NCBI GenBank assembly: GCA_038330365.1
Contig: JBBQNY010000010.1
Location: 1-39,505, forward strand
Length of the DNA: 39,505 bases
Direction: 5' to 3'
Source: JBBQNY01 sp038330365
GTDB taxonomy: Bacteria > Pseudomonadota > Gammaproteobacteria > Xanthomonadales > Ahniellaceae
Numbering within the stretch: the stretch's first letter is position 1; the number at the start of each line of letters is the position of its first letter. The notes below the pieces were generated by a model that saw nothing but the letters and a program-made list of their open reading frames with translations, had not been told where the DNA came from and did not search any database. The position numbers and the translations under genes are program-made. Below, piece after piece: positions 16,286 through 23,270 of this stretch.

Positions 16286-18283
16286 CTACGGCGGGCTGGA
16301 AGCCGTCAGCACAGGCGGCAGCGGGCAATGCAGCGAGCCGCAGATGCAGCGCAGCAGCTCGCTTTCCTCCACGCTCAGTCGACCATCCTCGCTGACGGTT
16401 CGCACCAGAGCGGCGACCAGCAGCTGCTTGCCGATGCCGTCGAGTCGATCCAGTGCCGCAAGGCTCTCGTCGAGCGCTTCGATCCAGTTTGCGACGGGCG
16501 AAAACGCGATGGCCTCGCTCGGCCAGATCTCCTGCACACCCGACTGGAAAGCCTGCATGGCTTGCTGGGCAGTGTCGGCGCCCTGTTCGCCGACGATGGC
16601 GAGCACGCGCACAGCGTGCGCCTTCTGGTCCGACAGTTTCGCCGAACCGATGATGCGCGCATTGGAGGGATCGAGCGTGTCGGTGACCTGCACGCGCAGC
16701 AATCGCGCCAGGCAGTACTCGAAAAGGCCGATCCGTCCATCGGCATCGATCAGCGCATCCAGTGTGCCGACGAGACGGTCAAGCTGCGCGCGCGGCAGGC
16801 GGCGCAGCGAGGGAAACGCGAGTGCCGCCAACGGCAACCGCTCGCGCGGCGGCAGCTCGAGCGCCTGGGTGTAGAGCTCGATGCTGGTATCCGCCAGTGC
16901 CGCATCGTGATGCTCGCGAATGAGCGCGACTTGCGTCTGGCGCAGCGACTCGTCCGCGTCGAGCACCAGTGCCAGCACGAGCGCCAACGCCTCGTCGCTG
17001 CGTCGCGCTGCTTGCCGCAGCGCATCGGGTATGCCCGCGTGCAAGGCGCTTGCCACCCGGTAGTCGTCGTCGCCGGGATTGCCGACCTGGCCCAGGATCA
17101 GCGCCGGCAGCACGGCCATTCCGATTCCTCCCGCAGGCTCGGCCGCAATGCCCGCTGGATCGAGCGCACCCATGCCTGCGAAAGGCCCCTGGCGTTTGCC
17201 ATCCTGATCGCTCGTATCCGCTTCCATCTGCGCCAGCTGGTCTGCGTGCGGCGCGGCCATCATCGCCTTTGCCATCGCATTGAGATCCGCGGGTTTGAAC
17301 GAGGGATCGAGACGGCTGATGCGGTCCATCAGCGGCGGATGCGTGGACATCAGGCGCGAATAGCCAACGCCGTCGCCGAACAGCATATGGCTGACTTCCT
17401 CGGTGCCCGCATGGGCAAGTCGCGAACCCTCCGGCAACGCACCGATCTTCTTCAGCGCACCGGCGATGCCGTTGGTCTGCCGCGTGAACTGCACCGCCGA
17501 GGCGTCGGCGAGGTACTCGCGTTGCCGGGAGATGCCCGACTTGATCAGACGGCCGAAGAACAGTCCGATGTAGCCCACCAGCATGATCAACAGGGCCGCC
17601 ACCAGGATGGCGCCGGCGCCCTTGCTGCGTGAACCGCCGCGCGATCCCTGCAGCACGAAGCGCGCGGCCAACCCGATGACGAGGATGCCGAACAGGATGC
17701 CCATCAGCCGGATGTTGAGTCGCATGTCTCCGTTGAGCACGTGACTGAATTCGTGCGCGATGACCCCCTGCAACTCGTCGCGAGAGAGCCGGTCAAGACA
17801 ACCCTGCGAGACCGTGATCGCCGCGTCGGCCGCGGAGAAACCAGCCGCGAAGGCGTTGATCCCGGTTTCCTGCTCCAGCACATAGATCTCGGGAACGGGA
17901 ACACCCGAGGCGATGGCGATTTCTTCCACCACATTGCGCAAACGACGTAGCGAGGGGCTGCGTGTTTCGTCAGGCACGAGCGTCGCGCCGAGCTGGCGCG
18001 CAACGGCGCCACCGCCGCTGCGCAGCTGGCTCGTCTTGAACATGCTCGACACACCGATGACCGCCAGCGTCCCCAGGCTCACGAGTCCCAGCAGGCCCGC
18101 GTGCGCGTAGGCAAGGCCGGCAAACCCCGCCTGCTCGACCTGGGTGCTTGGCAGCGCGATGGCGGCCGCGAGCAGGGCCGCGACGTCGACTGCGAGCACG
18201 ATGAGGATTACGGCCACCGTGAAAAGCAGCACCAGCCGACGCGACTGGCTGCGCGCCAGTTGCTGATGTTCGAAGAAATTCAC
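16286..18283 (-). CDS. M48 family membrane zinc metalloprotease with long C-terminal domain
   Basis: This 665-residue membrane protease resembles HtpX/YggG-type M48 peptidases. Hydrophobic helices lie at about 17-42 and 61-80. The zinc site HEFSH is at 177-181, preceded by ELQGVIA. Two helices follow (about 190-212 and 222-245), then SRQREYLADASAV, which should carry the third zinc ligand, and THPP. About 320 further residues form a mostly helical, acidic region ending in a segment like TerB/DnaJ-type helical bundles. The start is GTG with GGGAG six bases upstream. It follows lemA by 28 bp; LemA-M48 pairs are widespread and thought to act in membrane-protein quality control. Confidence 0.92.
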   Translation of the reverse strand: MNFFEHQQLARSQSRRLVLLFTVAVILIVLAVDVAALLAAAIALPSTQVEQAGFAGLAYAHAGLLGLVSLGTLAVIGVSSMFKTSQLRSGGGAVARQLGATLVPDETRSPSLRRLRNVVEEIAIASGVPVPEIYVLEQETGINAFAAGFSAADAAITVSQGCLDRLSRDELQGVIAHEFSHVLNGDMRLNIRLMGILFGILVIGLAARFVLQGSRGGSRSKGAGAILVAALLIMLVGYIGLFFGRLIKSGISRQREYLADASAVQFTRQTNGIAGALKKIGALPEGSRLAHAGTEEVSHMLFGDGVGYSRLMSTHPPLMDRISRLDPSFKPADLNAMAKAMMAAPHADQLAQMEADTSDQDGKRQGPFAGMGALDPAGIAAEPAGGIGMAVLPALILGQVGNPGDDDYRVASALHAGIPDALRQAARRSDEALALVLALVLDADESLRQTQVALIREHHDAALADTSIELYTQALELPPRERLPLAALAFPSLRRLPRAQLDRLVGTLDALIDADGRIGLFEYCLARLLRVQVTDTLDPSNARIIGSAKLSDQKAHAVRVLAIVGEQGADTAQQAMQAFQSGVQEIWPSEAIAFSPVANWIEALDESLAALDRLDGIGKQLLVAALVRTVSEDGRLSVEESELLRCICGSLHCPLPPVLTASSPP

Positions 18284-18311
18284 GGCAGCTCCCGCGTGCC
18301 GGGATCAGAGA

Positions 18312-18902
18312 TCAGCCGAACGAGACCTTGGGGGCCTGACGGGCTTCCGGTGTCTCCACGGTGAGCAGTTCGGCGGGCACGAAGCTGAACATCCCGGCGA
18401 TCACACTGCTGGGAAAGACTTCGCGCTTGTTGTTGTAGGCCATCACCGAGTCGTTGAAGGCCTGACGCGAGAAGGCGACCTTGTTTTCGGTGGAGGAGAG
18501 CTCCTCGGTCAACTGCATCATGTTCTGGTTGGCCTTGAGGTCCGGGTAGGCTTCCGCCAGCGCCATGAAGCGCGTCATGACCTGGCCGAGCATCGCATCG
18601 GCACCCGACAGCTGGCGCATGGCGGCGGGATCGCCAGGGTTGGCCTGCGCCTGCTTGAGTCCGCTGGCGGCGGCATTGCGCGCCGTTATGACCGCCTCAA
18701 GCGTTTCGCGCTCATGCTTGAGGTAGGCCTTCGCGGTTTCCACGAGGTTGGGAATGAGGTCGTAACGACGCTGCAGTTGCACATCGATCTGCGCGAACGC
18801 ATTCTTGAACGCGTTGCGGGCGGCGATCAGACCGTTGTAGATGCCGACGCCCCAGAACAGGAGTACCGCGATCAAGCCAAGAATCACCAGAGTTGCGATC
18901 AT
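18312..18902 (-). CDS. lemA: LemA family membrane protein
   Basis: The 196-residue protein has one N-terminal transmembrane helix (about 3-23) and the LemA hallmark YNGLIAARNAFKNAFAQIDVQLQRRYDLIPNLVETAKAYLKHE, split here as YNGLIAARN...VQLQRRYDLIPNLV. LKANQNMMQLTEELSSTENK and a variant of the terminal FAR.FYND segment (FSRQAFNDSVMAYNN) follow. The family forms a cytosolic coiled-coil domain anchored in the inner membrane; function is poorly defined. It is paired with the M48 protease 28 bp downstream. A 62-bp gap separates it from the divergent serine hydrolase. Confidence 0.95.
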   Translation of the reverse strand: MIATLVILGLIAVLLFWGVGIYNGLIAARNAFKNAFAQIDVQLQRRYDLIPNLVETAKAYLKHERETLEAVITARNAAASGLKQAQANPGDPAAMRQLSGADAMLGQVMTRFMALAEAYPDLKANQNMMQLTEELSSTENKVAFSRQAFNDSVMAYNNKREVFPSSVIAGMFSFVPAELLTVETPEARQAPKVSFG

Positions 18903-18964
18903 GTGCGCTACTTCCCCAAGATTCCGACAATGACAATGCGTTCAAACTGCATGCCGAGAATACC

Positions 18965-20383
18965 ATGACGTTTTTTGCGCCCAGGAAAGCGCCAAAGACC
19001 CCGCACGCGACCATCACCGTGTGCGCGTCGTGGTTCGTGCTCGGCTGCGTGCTGGCTCCTGCCTGCATCGCCGCAGGCGCGCCTGCCGCAGCAAGGCACG
19101 AGCCTGTCACCGTAATCGCGGACCAGGACCCTGCGCTGCAACCGTCGGTCCTGCTGCCCCGCTGGCCGCGACCGCTGCCGCCGCAACGTGCCTGGGTTCC
19201 CGGCGACCGACCGGCGAATGTCGCAGCACTCGCCTCGGACTTCGAACGGCTCTGCGATCGCGTGGTCGCTGCCGCGCGCATGCCCGGACTCGCCGCCGCG
19301 ATGGTGAAGGATGGCAAGGTGATCAGCGTGCGTGGCGTGGGCGTTCGCGACGTGCGTACGGGCGCGCCGACGAGTGCCGACACGGTGTTCCGCCTGGCGT
19401 CGCTGTCGAAGGCATTCGCGTCGACCACGTCAGGCGTCCTCGTCGAACGCGGTGAGCTCGGGTGGGATGATCCCATCCGCGAATTTGTCCCCGCTTTCGA
19501 GCTTGCCGATCCGAACGACACGCAACGCATCACACTGCGCGACCTGCTCAGCCATCGCACCGGGCTGCCGGCCAACTCGCTCGACCGAGTGGTCGAGTCG
19601 GGCACCGGATACGACGATGTGAGGCGGCAATTGCGCGGCGTCCGCAGCCTCTGCCCGGCGGGTGATTGCTACGCGTACCAGAACGTGGCATTCAGCGCCG
19701 CGGGCGACATCATCTACGCGTCGACCGGCACGTTTTATTCCGAATGGGTCGAGAAACTGCTGTTGCAGCCCCTCGGCATGCGCACCGCTTCGCTGGGCCT
19801 CGATGCGATCGAGGCAGCAGGTGACTGGGCGCCGCCGCACGTGCGCCGAGGCAATGGATTTGCAGCCCTGCGCCCGTTGCCGACCTACTACCGCCTGGCT
19901 CCGGCTGCCGGCGTCAACGCTTCGGCCCGCGACATGAGCGCGTGGCTGCTGGCGCAGCTGGGGCATCGGCCGGACGTATTACCGCGCGCCTTGCTCGACG
20001 TCACCCAAGCGCCGCAGGTTCGCAGTCCGTATGAACTGCGCAGCTCGCAGTGGCGCCGCATGCGCATGCGGGACGCCTGGTACGGACTCGGCTGGCGGGT
20101 GGTCGACTACAGCGGCCATCGACTGGTGTGGCACGCCGGCGCCGTGCAGGGCTATCGCGCCTTCATCGCCCTGCTGCCGGATCACGATTTCGGGTTTGCC
20201 GTGCTGTGGAATTCCGAGACCGGCGTGCCGATTGGTCTCATGCCCACCATGCTCGACCGATACCTTGGCCTGTCCTCCGAAGACTGGTTGCAGCTCGATC
20301 AGGTGGAACGCCAGGCCCGACCTGCGGCACCGAAGTCCCGGACAAAATCGCGTTCGGTAGTGCGCCCGAAAGCGCGTCGCTGA
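18965..20383 (+). CDS. serine hydrolase, class C beta-lactamase/esterase family
   Basis: The 472-residue exported protein has a hydrophobic N-terminal signal at about 15-38. The beta-lactamase-like catalytic set is SLSK with Ser146 and Lys149, the second motif Y-Q-N at 238-240, and WHAGAVQGYR, which provides the H-x-G equivalent of KTG. LLSHRTGLP near 194-202 and PLGMRTASLG are typical of the family, which includes penicillin-binding-protein-like esterases and D-aminopeptidases. True beta-lactamase activity is not implied. A basic tail (KSRTKSRSVVRPKARR) ends the protein. It is transcribed divergently from lemA and its 3' end faces the TonB-domain gene. Confidence 0.92.
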   Translation: MTFFAPRKAPKTPHATITVCASWFVLGCVLAPACIAAGAPAAARHEPVTVIADQDPALQPSVLLPRWPRPLPPQRAWVPGDRPANVAALASDFERLCDRVVAAARMPGLAAAMVKDGKVISVRGVGVRDVRTGAPTSADTVFRLASLSKAFASTTSGVLVERGELGWDDPIREFVPAFELADPNDTQRITLRDLLSHRTGLPANSLDRVVESGTGYDDVRRQLRGVRSLCPAGDCYAYQNVAFSAAGDIIYASTGTFYSEWVEKLLLQPLGMRTASLGLDAIEAAGDWAPPHVRRGNGFAALRPLPTYYRLAPAAGVNASARDMSAWLLAQLGHRPDVLPRALLDVTQAPQVRSPYELRSSQWRRMRMRDAWYGLGWRVVDYSGHRLVWHAGAVQGYRAFIALLPDHDFGFAVLWNSETGVPIGLMPTMLDRYLGLSSEDWLQLDQVERQARPAAPKSRTKSRSVVRPKARR

Positions 20384-20431
20384 GCGTTCGGGACAGCGCG
20401 CCGGTCAAGCCGCGGCGTATCCAGGAATCCG

Positions 20432-20476
20432 TCGGGGACCGATCCCCGAGCAGCGCCGTCGAGCGTTCGACGGCGC
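20432..20476. terminator. double hairpin at a convergent junction, possible two-way terminator
   Basis: Two perfect hairpins follow each other. TCGGGGA (20432-20438) pairs with TCCCCGA (20443-20449), and GCGCCGTCGA (20453-20462) pairs with TCGACGGCGC (20467-20476), each with a 4-base loop. They lie between the 3' ends of the serine hydrolase and TonB-domain genes. No T-run follows on either strand, so termination is inferred from position and stem strength. Confidence 0.5.
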
Positions 20477-20509
20477 CTGAGATCCGGTCAGCTGGAGTCG
20501 GAGTCGGAG

Positions 20510-21532
20510 CTAGAGTTTGAACTCGATACGCTGCGTGCGCTGCGCGGCGACCGGCTGACCGTTGCGCAATGCCGGTTCGAACTTCCACTGCTTCACCGCC
20601 TCCAGAGCTGCACGATCGAACATCCGGGCGGGCTGCGCTCGGAGCACTTCCGCCGCCGTCACCGTGCCTTGCGGACCCACAGTGAAGCGCACTTCGACCC
20701 AACCAGAAACACGCTTGCGCACCGCGTCTGGAGGAAATGCCGGCGGTACCTGTCGCACCAGACGAACATCCCGTGTCTGCCCGGTCGTAGCGGCAGGTGG
20801 TGTCGCCGCAGGCGGCTTGGCTGCCGCGGCCGCGGGAGGCGGTGTGGCTGTTGCATCCGGTTCGCTCGCTGGCGGCGTGGCCTCCGCGACTTCTTCGGCA
20901 GGCGGTGGTGCAGCCGGCGCCGGCGGAGTCGCGGCAGGTTCTGTTGCAGCCGCCTGTGCCGCGGCTGCCTGTTGCTGCTGCAGCTCGAGTCGCTTTTGTT
21001 CCTGTGCCAGACGATCGGTCTCAACCCGGTCGGTAGCCGCCCGCTGTGCGTCGAGCTTGGCGCGCAGCGTGGTCACCGTGTAGGAACCCGGACTCGACCT
21101 GTCGAGCAGTCCGATGATGCGCTCGGCTTCCTCGGCGTTCTTGGCCGCGATGGCCGACTCGGCCGAACTCGCGGCGATCGGGAACAGATCCACGAGCGCC
21201 TGCGTGGCCTGCGGGTTGGTCGGTTCCTGATCGATGATCTGCAGGTAGTACGACATGGCGTTGTCGGCCGCAGGGGTAACAAGCTTCTGTTCCTTCTCGG
21301 CGGCCTTCGCCTTCTGCAGCAACTCGCTCACCGGCAGCACAGGCGCGGGCGCGGCCGGCGCCGCGGGTGTTGCCACTTGCGGCGTGGACGCCCCCGGCGT
21401 TGCGGGTGCCGGCTCGTCCTTCTTTCCGCACGCCACGAGCGCGAGACTCAGACCGATGGCGCACGCCACGAAACCCGTGCGGCGAAGCGCCGCTCCGGTA
21501 CTGGATGAATGTGTGCCACGTTTGCTGCTCAT
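20510..21532 (-). CDS. lipoprotein with TonB C-terminal domain
   Basis: The 340-residue protein begins with a basic segment and a hydrophobic signal ending in the lipobox LVAC (Cys35), followed by GKKDEPAP. A helical region with a tetratricopeptide-like flavour comes next (about 60-190), then a Gln-rich coiled coil and an Ala/Pro-rich spacer (about 195-250). The TonB_C domain is at about 255-340: VPPAFPPDAV, SGWVEVRFTVGPQGTV, ALEAVKQWKFEPA and a final strand. Classical TonB is held in the inner membrane by an uncleaved helix; here the lipobox predicts a lipid anchor. No exbB/exbD is nearby. A perfect TATAAT on this strand sits about 185 bp upstream. Confidence 0.85.
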   Translation of the reverse strand: MSSKRGTHSSSTGAALRRTGFVACAIGLSLALVACGKKDEPAPATPGASTPQVATPAAPAAPAPVLPVSELLQKAKAAEKEQKLVTPAADNAMSYYLQIIDQEPTNPQATQALVDLFPIAASSAESAIAAKNAEEAERIIGLLDRSSPGSYTVTTLRAKLDAQRAATDRVETDRLAQEQKRLELQQQQAAAAQAAATEPAATPPAPAAPPPAEEVAEATPPASEPDATATPPPAAAAAKPPAATPPAATTGQTRDVRLVRQVPPAFPPDAVRKRVSGWVEVRFTVGPQGTVTAAEVLRAQPARMFDRAALEAVKQWKFEPALRNGQPVAAQRTQRIEFKL

Positions 21533-21718
21533 AACGCGTCCCCCGACTCGTCGATCGTCCAGAGCGCTCAGAAGCAACGACCGTGCCGCCACGGTAATCG
21601 AAGGTCTGGCGCTGCGCCCATGCCGGCGTCGCGCGAACATCCGTGTCATGGAAGCTCCGCGTCGCCTGCGTCCCCACGGATGACGCTGCAGCGATCGCCG
21701 CGCATCCGCAAGCCGCAC

Positions 21719-21724
21719 ATTATA
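21719..21724 (-). promoter_or_regulatory. candidate -10 box for the TonB-domain gene
   Basis: The minus strand reads TATAAT here (plus strand ATTATA), a perfect -10 hexamer in GC-rich surroundings. No good -35 lies 16-18 bases upstream. It would give a leader of about 180 bases before the ATG at 21532. Apart from this box and the terminator at 21968-22007, the stretch 21533-22064 shows nothing I can name. Confidence 0.35.
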
Positions 21725-21967
21725 GGCAACCCGGTCCGCAGGCGCTGGGGCTTCGCAAACACCCGCGGGAGGTGCCTCGACCGAGGTGGCTGCGGTTGGG
21801 TGGGACCGCGCGCGTGCGCGCCCGGACTGGGAGCTGGCACCAGGACCGCTGGACGCGGCAATCATGTCCGGGAGAGGGCGCGATCAACTCGCCAATGATG
21901 GGGCGAATGTCGCCTGGGCCCGTCGGGATGCTCGGCGAGAAAAACGATGGCCAATCCGTGGCCCTCG

Positions 21968-22007
21968 AACAAAGAACCACCGCATCCGGGCAGACGTGCG
22001 GTGGTTC
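21968..22007 (-). terminator. rho-independent-like terminator of the MetJ-H1 gene
   Basis: GAACCACCGCA (21974-21984) and TGCGGTGGTTC (21997-22007) form a perfect 11-bp stem with a 12-base loop. On the minus strand the stem is followed by TTTGTT (21973-21968). It lies 58 bases beyond the stop codon of the MetJ-H1 gene, the expected place for its terminator. Confidence 0.7.
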
Positions 22008-22064
22008 GAGACCCTGCTTGCAACATGGACACCGCGGCACCGGAGTGCTGCGGCGGTACCTCTA

Positions 22065-22847
22065 CTAGAACATCGAACCCATGGAGAAACCGCCCATCGG
22101 TGACGGTGGAGCGGGCTTCTTCGGGGCTTTCCGCGCTGCCGGCTTCCGTGCGGCTTTCTTCGCGGGCTTCTTCGCAGCCTTCTTTGCTACCTTTTTGGCT
22201 GCCGGCTTCTTGGCCGCTTTCTTGGCTACCTTGCGGGCGCCTTTTTTCGCAGCCGACTTCTTGGCGACCTTGCGGGCGCCTTTCTTCGCTGCCGACTTCT
22301 TGGCGACCTTGCGGGCGCCCTTCTTCGCAGCCGACTTCTTGGCGACCTTGCGGGCGCCCTTCTTCGCTGCCGACTTCTTGGCGACCTTGCGGGCGCCCTT
22401 CTTCGCTGCCGGCTTCTTCGCAGCCTTGCGAACCGACTTCTTCGCCGCCGACTTCTTGGCGACCTTGCGAGCCGACTTCTTGGCTGCCGGCTTCTTCGCT
22501 ACCTTGCGGACCGCTTTCTTCGCTGCCGGTTTACGCGCAGCTTTCTTCACGGTTTTCTTGGCGGCTTTTTTTGCCGCCGGTTTCTTTGCTGACTTCTTGG
22601 ATGCTGCTTTCTTGGTGGCCATAGTTCTTGTGAGCTCCTCATCTGTTGGCAATGGTTGCCCGGTCAAAGCGTGAACGAAGGACTCGCAAAGCAATTCGCT
22701 GTTGGTCGCATGCTTGAGCCTGCCAACTTGGCGTCGAGTACGTTCGTCGGACAGCAACTGGTAGACATGGAGCGGAATCGAAACGGTGATCTTTCTCGTC
22801 TTCTCGGCTTTCCTGCCGTGATCGACGTAGGGATCAACGATGCGCAT
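22065..22847 (-). CDS. metJ-like: MetJ methionine repressor domain fused to histone H1-like Lys/Ala-rich tail
   Basis: This is one unbroken 260-residue frame. Residues 1-75 match the ribbon-helix-helix core of MetJ: PYVDHG, KITVSIPL (DNA-contact strand; K19 and T21 match E. coli K23 and T25), DERTRRQV, LKHATNSELLCESFVHA and LTGQPLPTDEEL. E. coli Phe65 is Leu61 here, and the last 27 or so MetJ residues are missing. Instead, about 185 residues of AAKK/PAAKK/GARKVAKK repeats follow, like bacterial H1-type proteins (AlgP, Hc1), ending PSPMGGFSMGSMF. ATG 22847 has AGGG nine bases upstream; ATG 22856 and GTG 22865 are alternatives. A second initiation site is possible at ATG 22622. Tandem met boxes lie upstream, so SAM-dependent autorepression is likely but inferred. 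Confidence 0.93.
   Translation of the reverse strand: MRIVDPYVDHGRKAEKTRKITVSIPLHVYQLLSDERTRRQVGRLKHATNSELLCESFVHALTGQPLPTDEELTRTMATKKAASKKSAKKPAAKKAAKKTVKKAARKPAAKKAVRKVAKKPAAKKSARKVAKKSAAKKSVRKAAKKPAAKKGARKVAKKSAAKKGARKVAKKSAAKKGARKVAKKSAAKKGARKVAKKSAAKKGARKVAKKAAKKPAAKKVAKKAAKKPAKKAARKPAARKAPKKPAPPSPMGGFSMGSMF
22233..22427 (-). repeat. five exact-period 39-bp tandem repeats in the H1-like tail
   Basis: The unit starting GCGGGCGCC recurs at 22233, 22272, 22311, 22350 and 22389, exactly 39 bp apart, and encodes the 13-residue unit SAAKKGARKVAKK. Degenerate units flank it on both sides. Differences between units are mostly synonymous. The array keeps frame with any change in copy number, so tail length can vary between strains without frameshift. 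Confidence 0.92.
22635..22640 (-). promoter_or_regulatory. internal ribosome-binding-site candidate before Met76 of the MetJ-H1 gene
   Basis: On the minus strand GAGGAG precedes the in-frame ATG at 22622 by 12 bases, exactly at the junction between the MetJ core and the lysine-rich tail. Translation from here would give the H1-like protein alone, MATKKAASKK onward. Spacing is longer than ideal. Confidence 0.45.
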
Positions 22848-22885
22848 TTCGACCATCCCTGCCACGTTGTCTGCACGCCGCGGAA

Positions 22886-22914
22886 AAATTAGTCCCCGTG
22901 CGCTTTACTGTCAA
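22886..22914 (-). promoter_or_regulatory. candidate proximal promoter of the MetJ-H1 gene
   Basis: The minus strand has a perfect TTGACA (22914-22909), a 17-base spacer and TAATTT (22891-22886, only 3 of 6 to consensus). Transcription would start near 22880, giving a leader of about 30 bases before ATG 22847. It carries no met box, so it could supply basal, MetJ-independent expression. Confidence 0.45.
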
Positions 22915-23035
22915 CAGGTTTTATGCGCCGAGCGAAAAAGTTTTTCGAAGCCGGCGCACGGTTTCCCCCTCCCTCCCGCGTCGGCGAAGCCCGGTTGGGG
23001 ACCCCCAGAGCCCCGTAAATTGGCTCATTTGATTT

Positions 23036-23080
23036 GGACGTTTAGACGTCTATTCGATTTTGCGGAAATACCTTTGGCAA
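23036..23080 (-). promoter_or_regulatory. tandem met boxes overlapping a promoter (MetJ operator)
   Basis: GGACGTTT (23036-23043, 6 of 8) and AGACGTCT (23044-23051, 8 of 8 to the MetJ met-box consensus) are adjacent, as MetJ needs for cooperative binding. ATTCGATT next to them is a weak third box (4 of 8). On the minus strand TTGCCA (23080-23075), 17 bases and TCGAAT (23057-23052) form a candidate promoter whose start point falls inside the boxes. Transcription runs toward the MetJ-H1 gene with a leader of about 200 bases. No gene lies in the opposite direction that could use it. Confidence 0.75.
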
Positions 23081-23190
23081 TCGCCAATCGTCAGCATTGG
23101 CGCGGGCTGCAGCGGTGACGATGGAAAGTCGCATGAATTGCGGAGGCGAATTCCGACCGCGAAAAAGCGCGGAAAAATGCGGCCGTTTCG

Positions 23191-23219
23191 AAAACCGCGT
23201 GAGCGCCGCGCGCACGCTC
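23191..23219 (-). terminator. possible terminator after gcvPA
   Basis: On the minus strand a stem of GAGCG and CGCTC (23219-23201) is followed by ACGCGG and TTTT (23194-23191), about 50-80 bases past the gcvPA stop. Another small stem, CCGCG/CGCGG, lies at 23157-23172. Both are weak, so read-through into the MetJ-H1 gene is possible. Confidence 0.3.
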
Positions 23220-23270
23220 GGCGAGGTCAGATCAGGAGCAATCGCGTACCTGCTGCGCGCTGAACCGAAT

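Noticed and set aside
16328..17632. 434-codon plus-strand frame opposite the M48 gene
   Set aside because: It is an antisense shadow, with no motif.
18965..20383. Antibiotic-resistance beta-lactamase
   Set aside because: The SxxK/YxN/HxG set is shared by many esterases and peptidases; nothing in the sequence or context shows beta-lactam hydrolysis.
22081..22674. Plus-strand repeat protein rich in Phe/Ala (FFAADFLATLRAP units)
   Set aside because: It is the antisense reading of the lysine-rich repeats of the MetJ-H1 gene; the regular pattern comes from the 39-bp DNA repeat.
22848..23035. SAM riboswitch in the leader of the MetJ-H1 gene
   Set aside because: The leader is about 190 bases, but I could not recognise the conserved SAM-I core or a terminator/antiterminator pair. 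Met boxes already explain SAM control.
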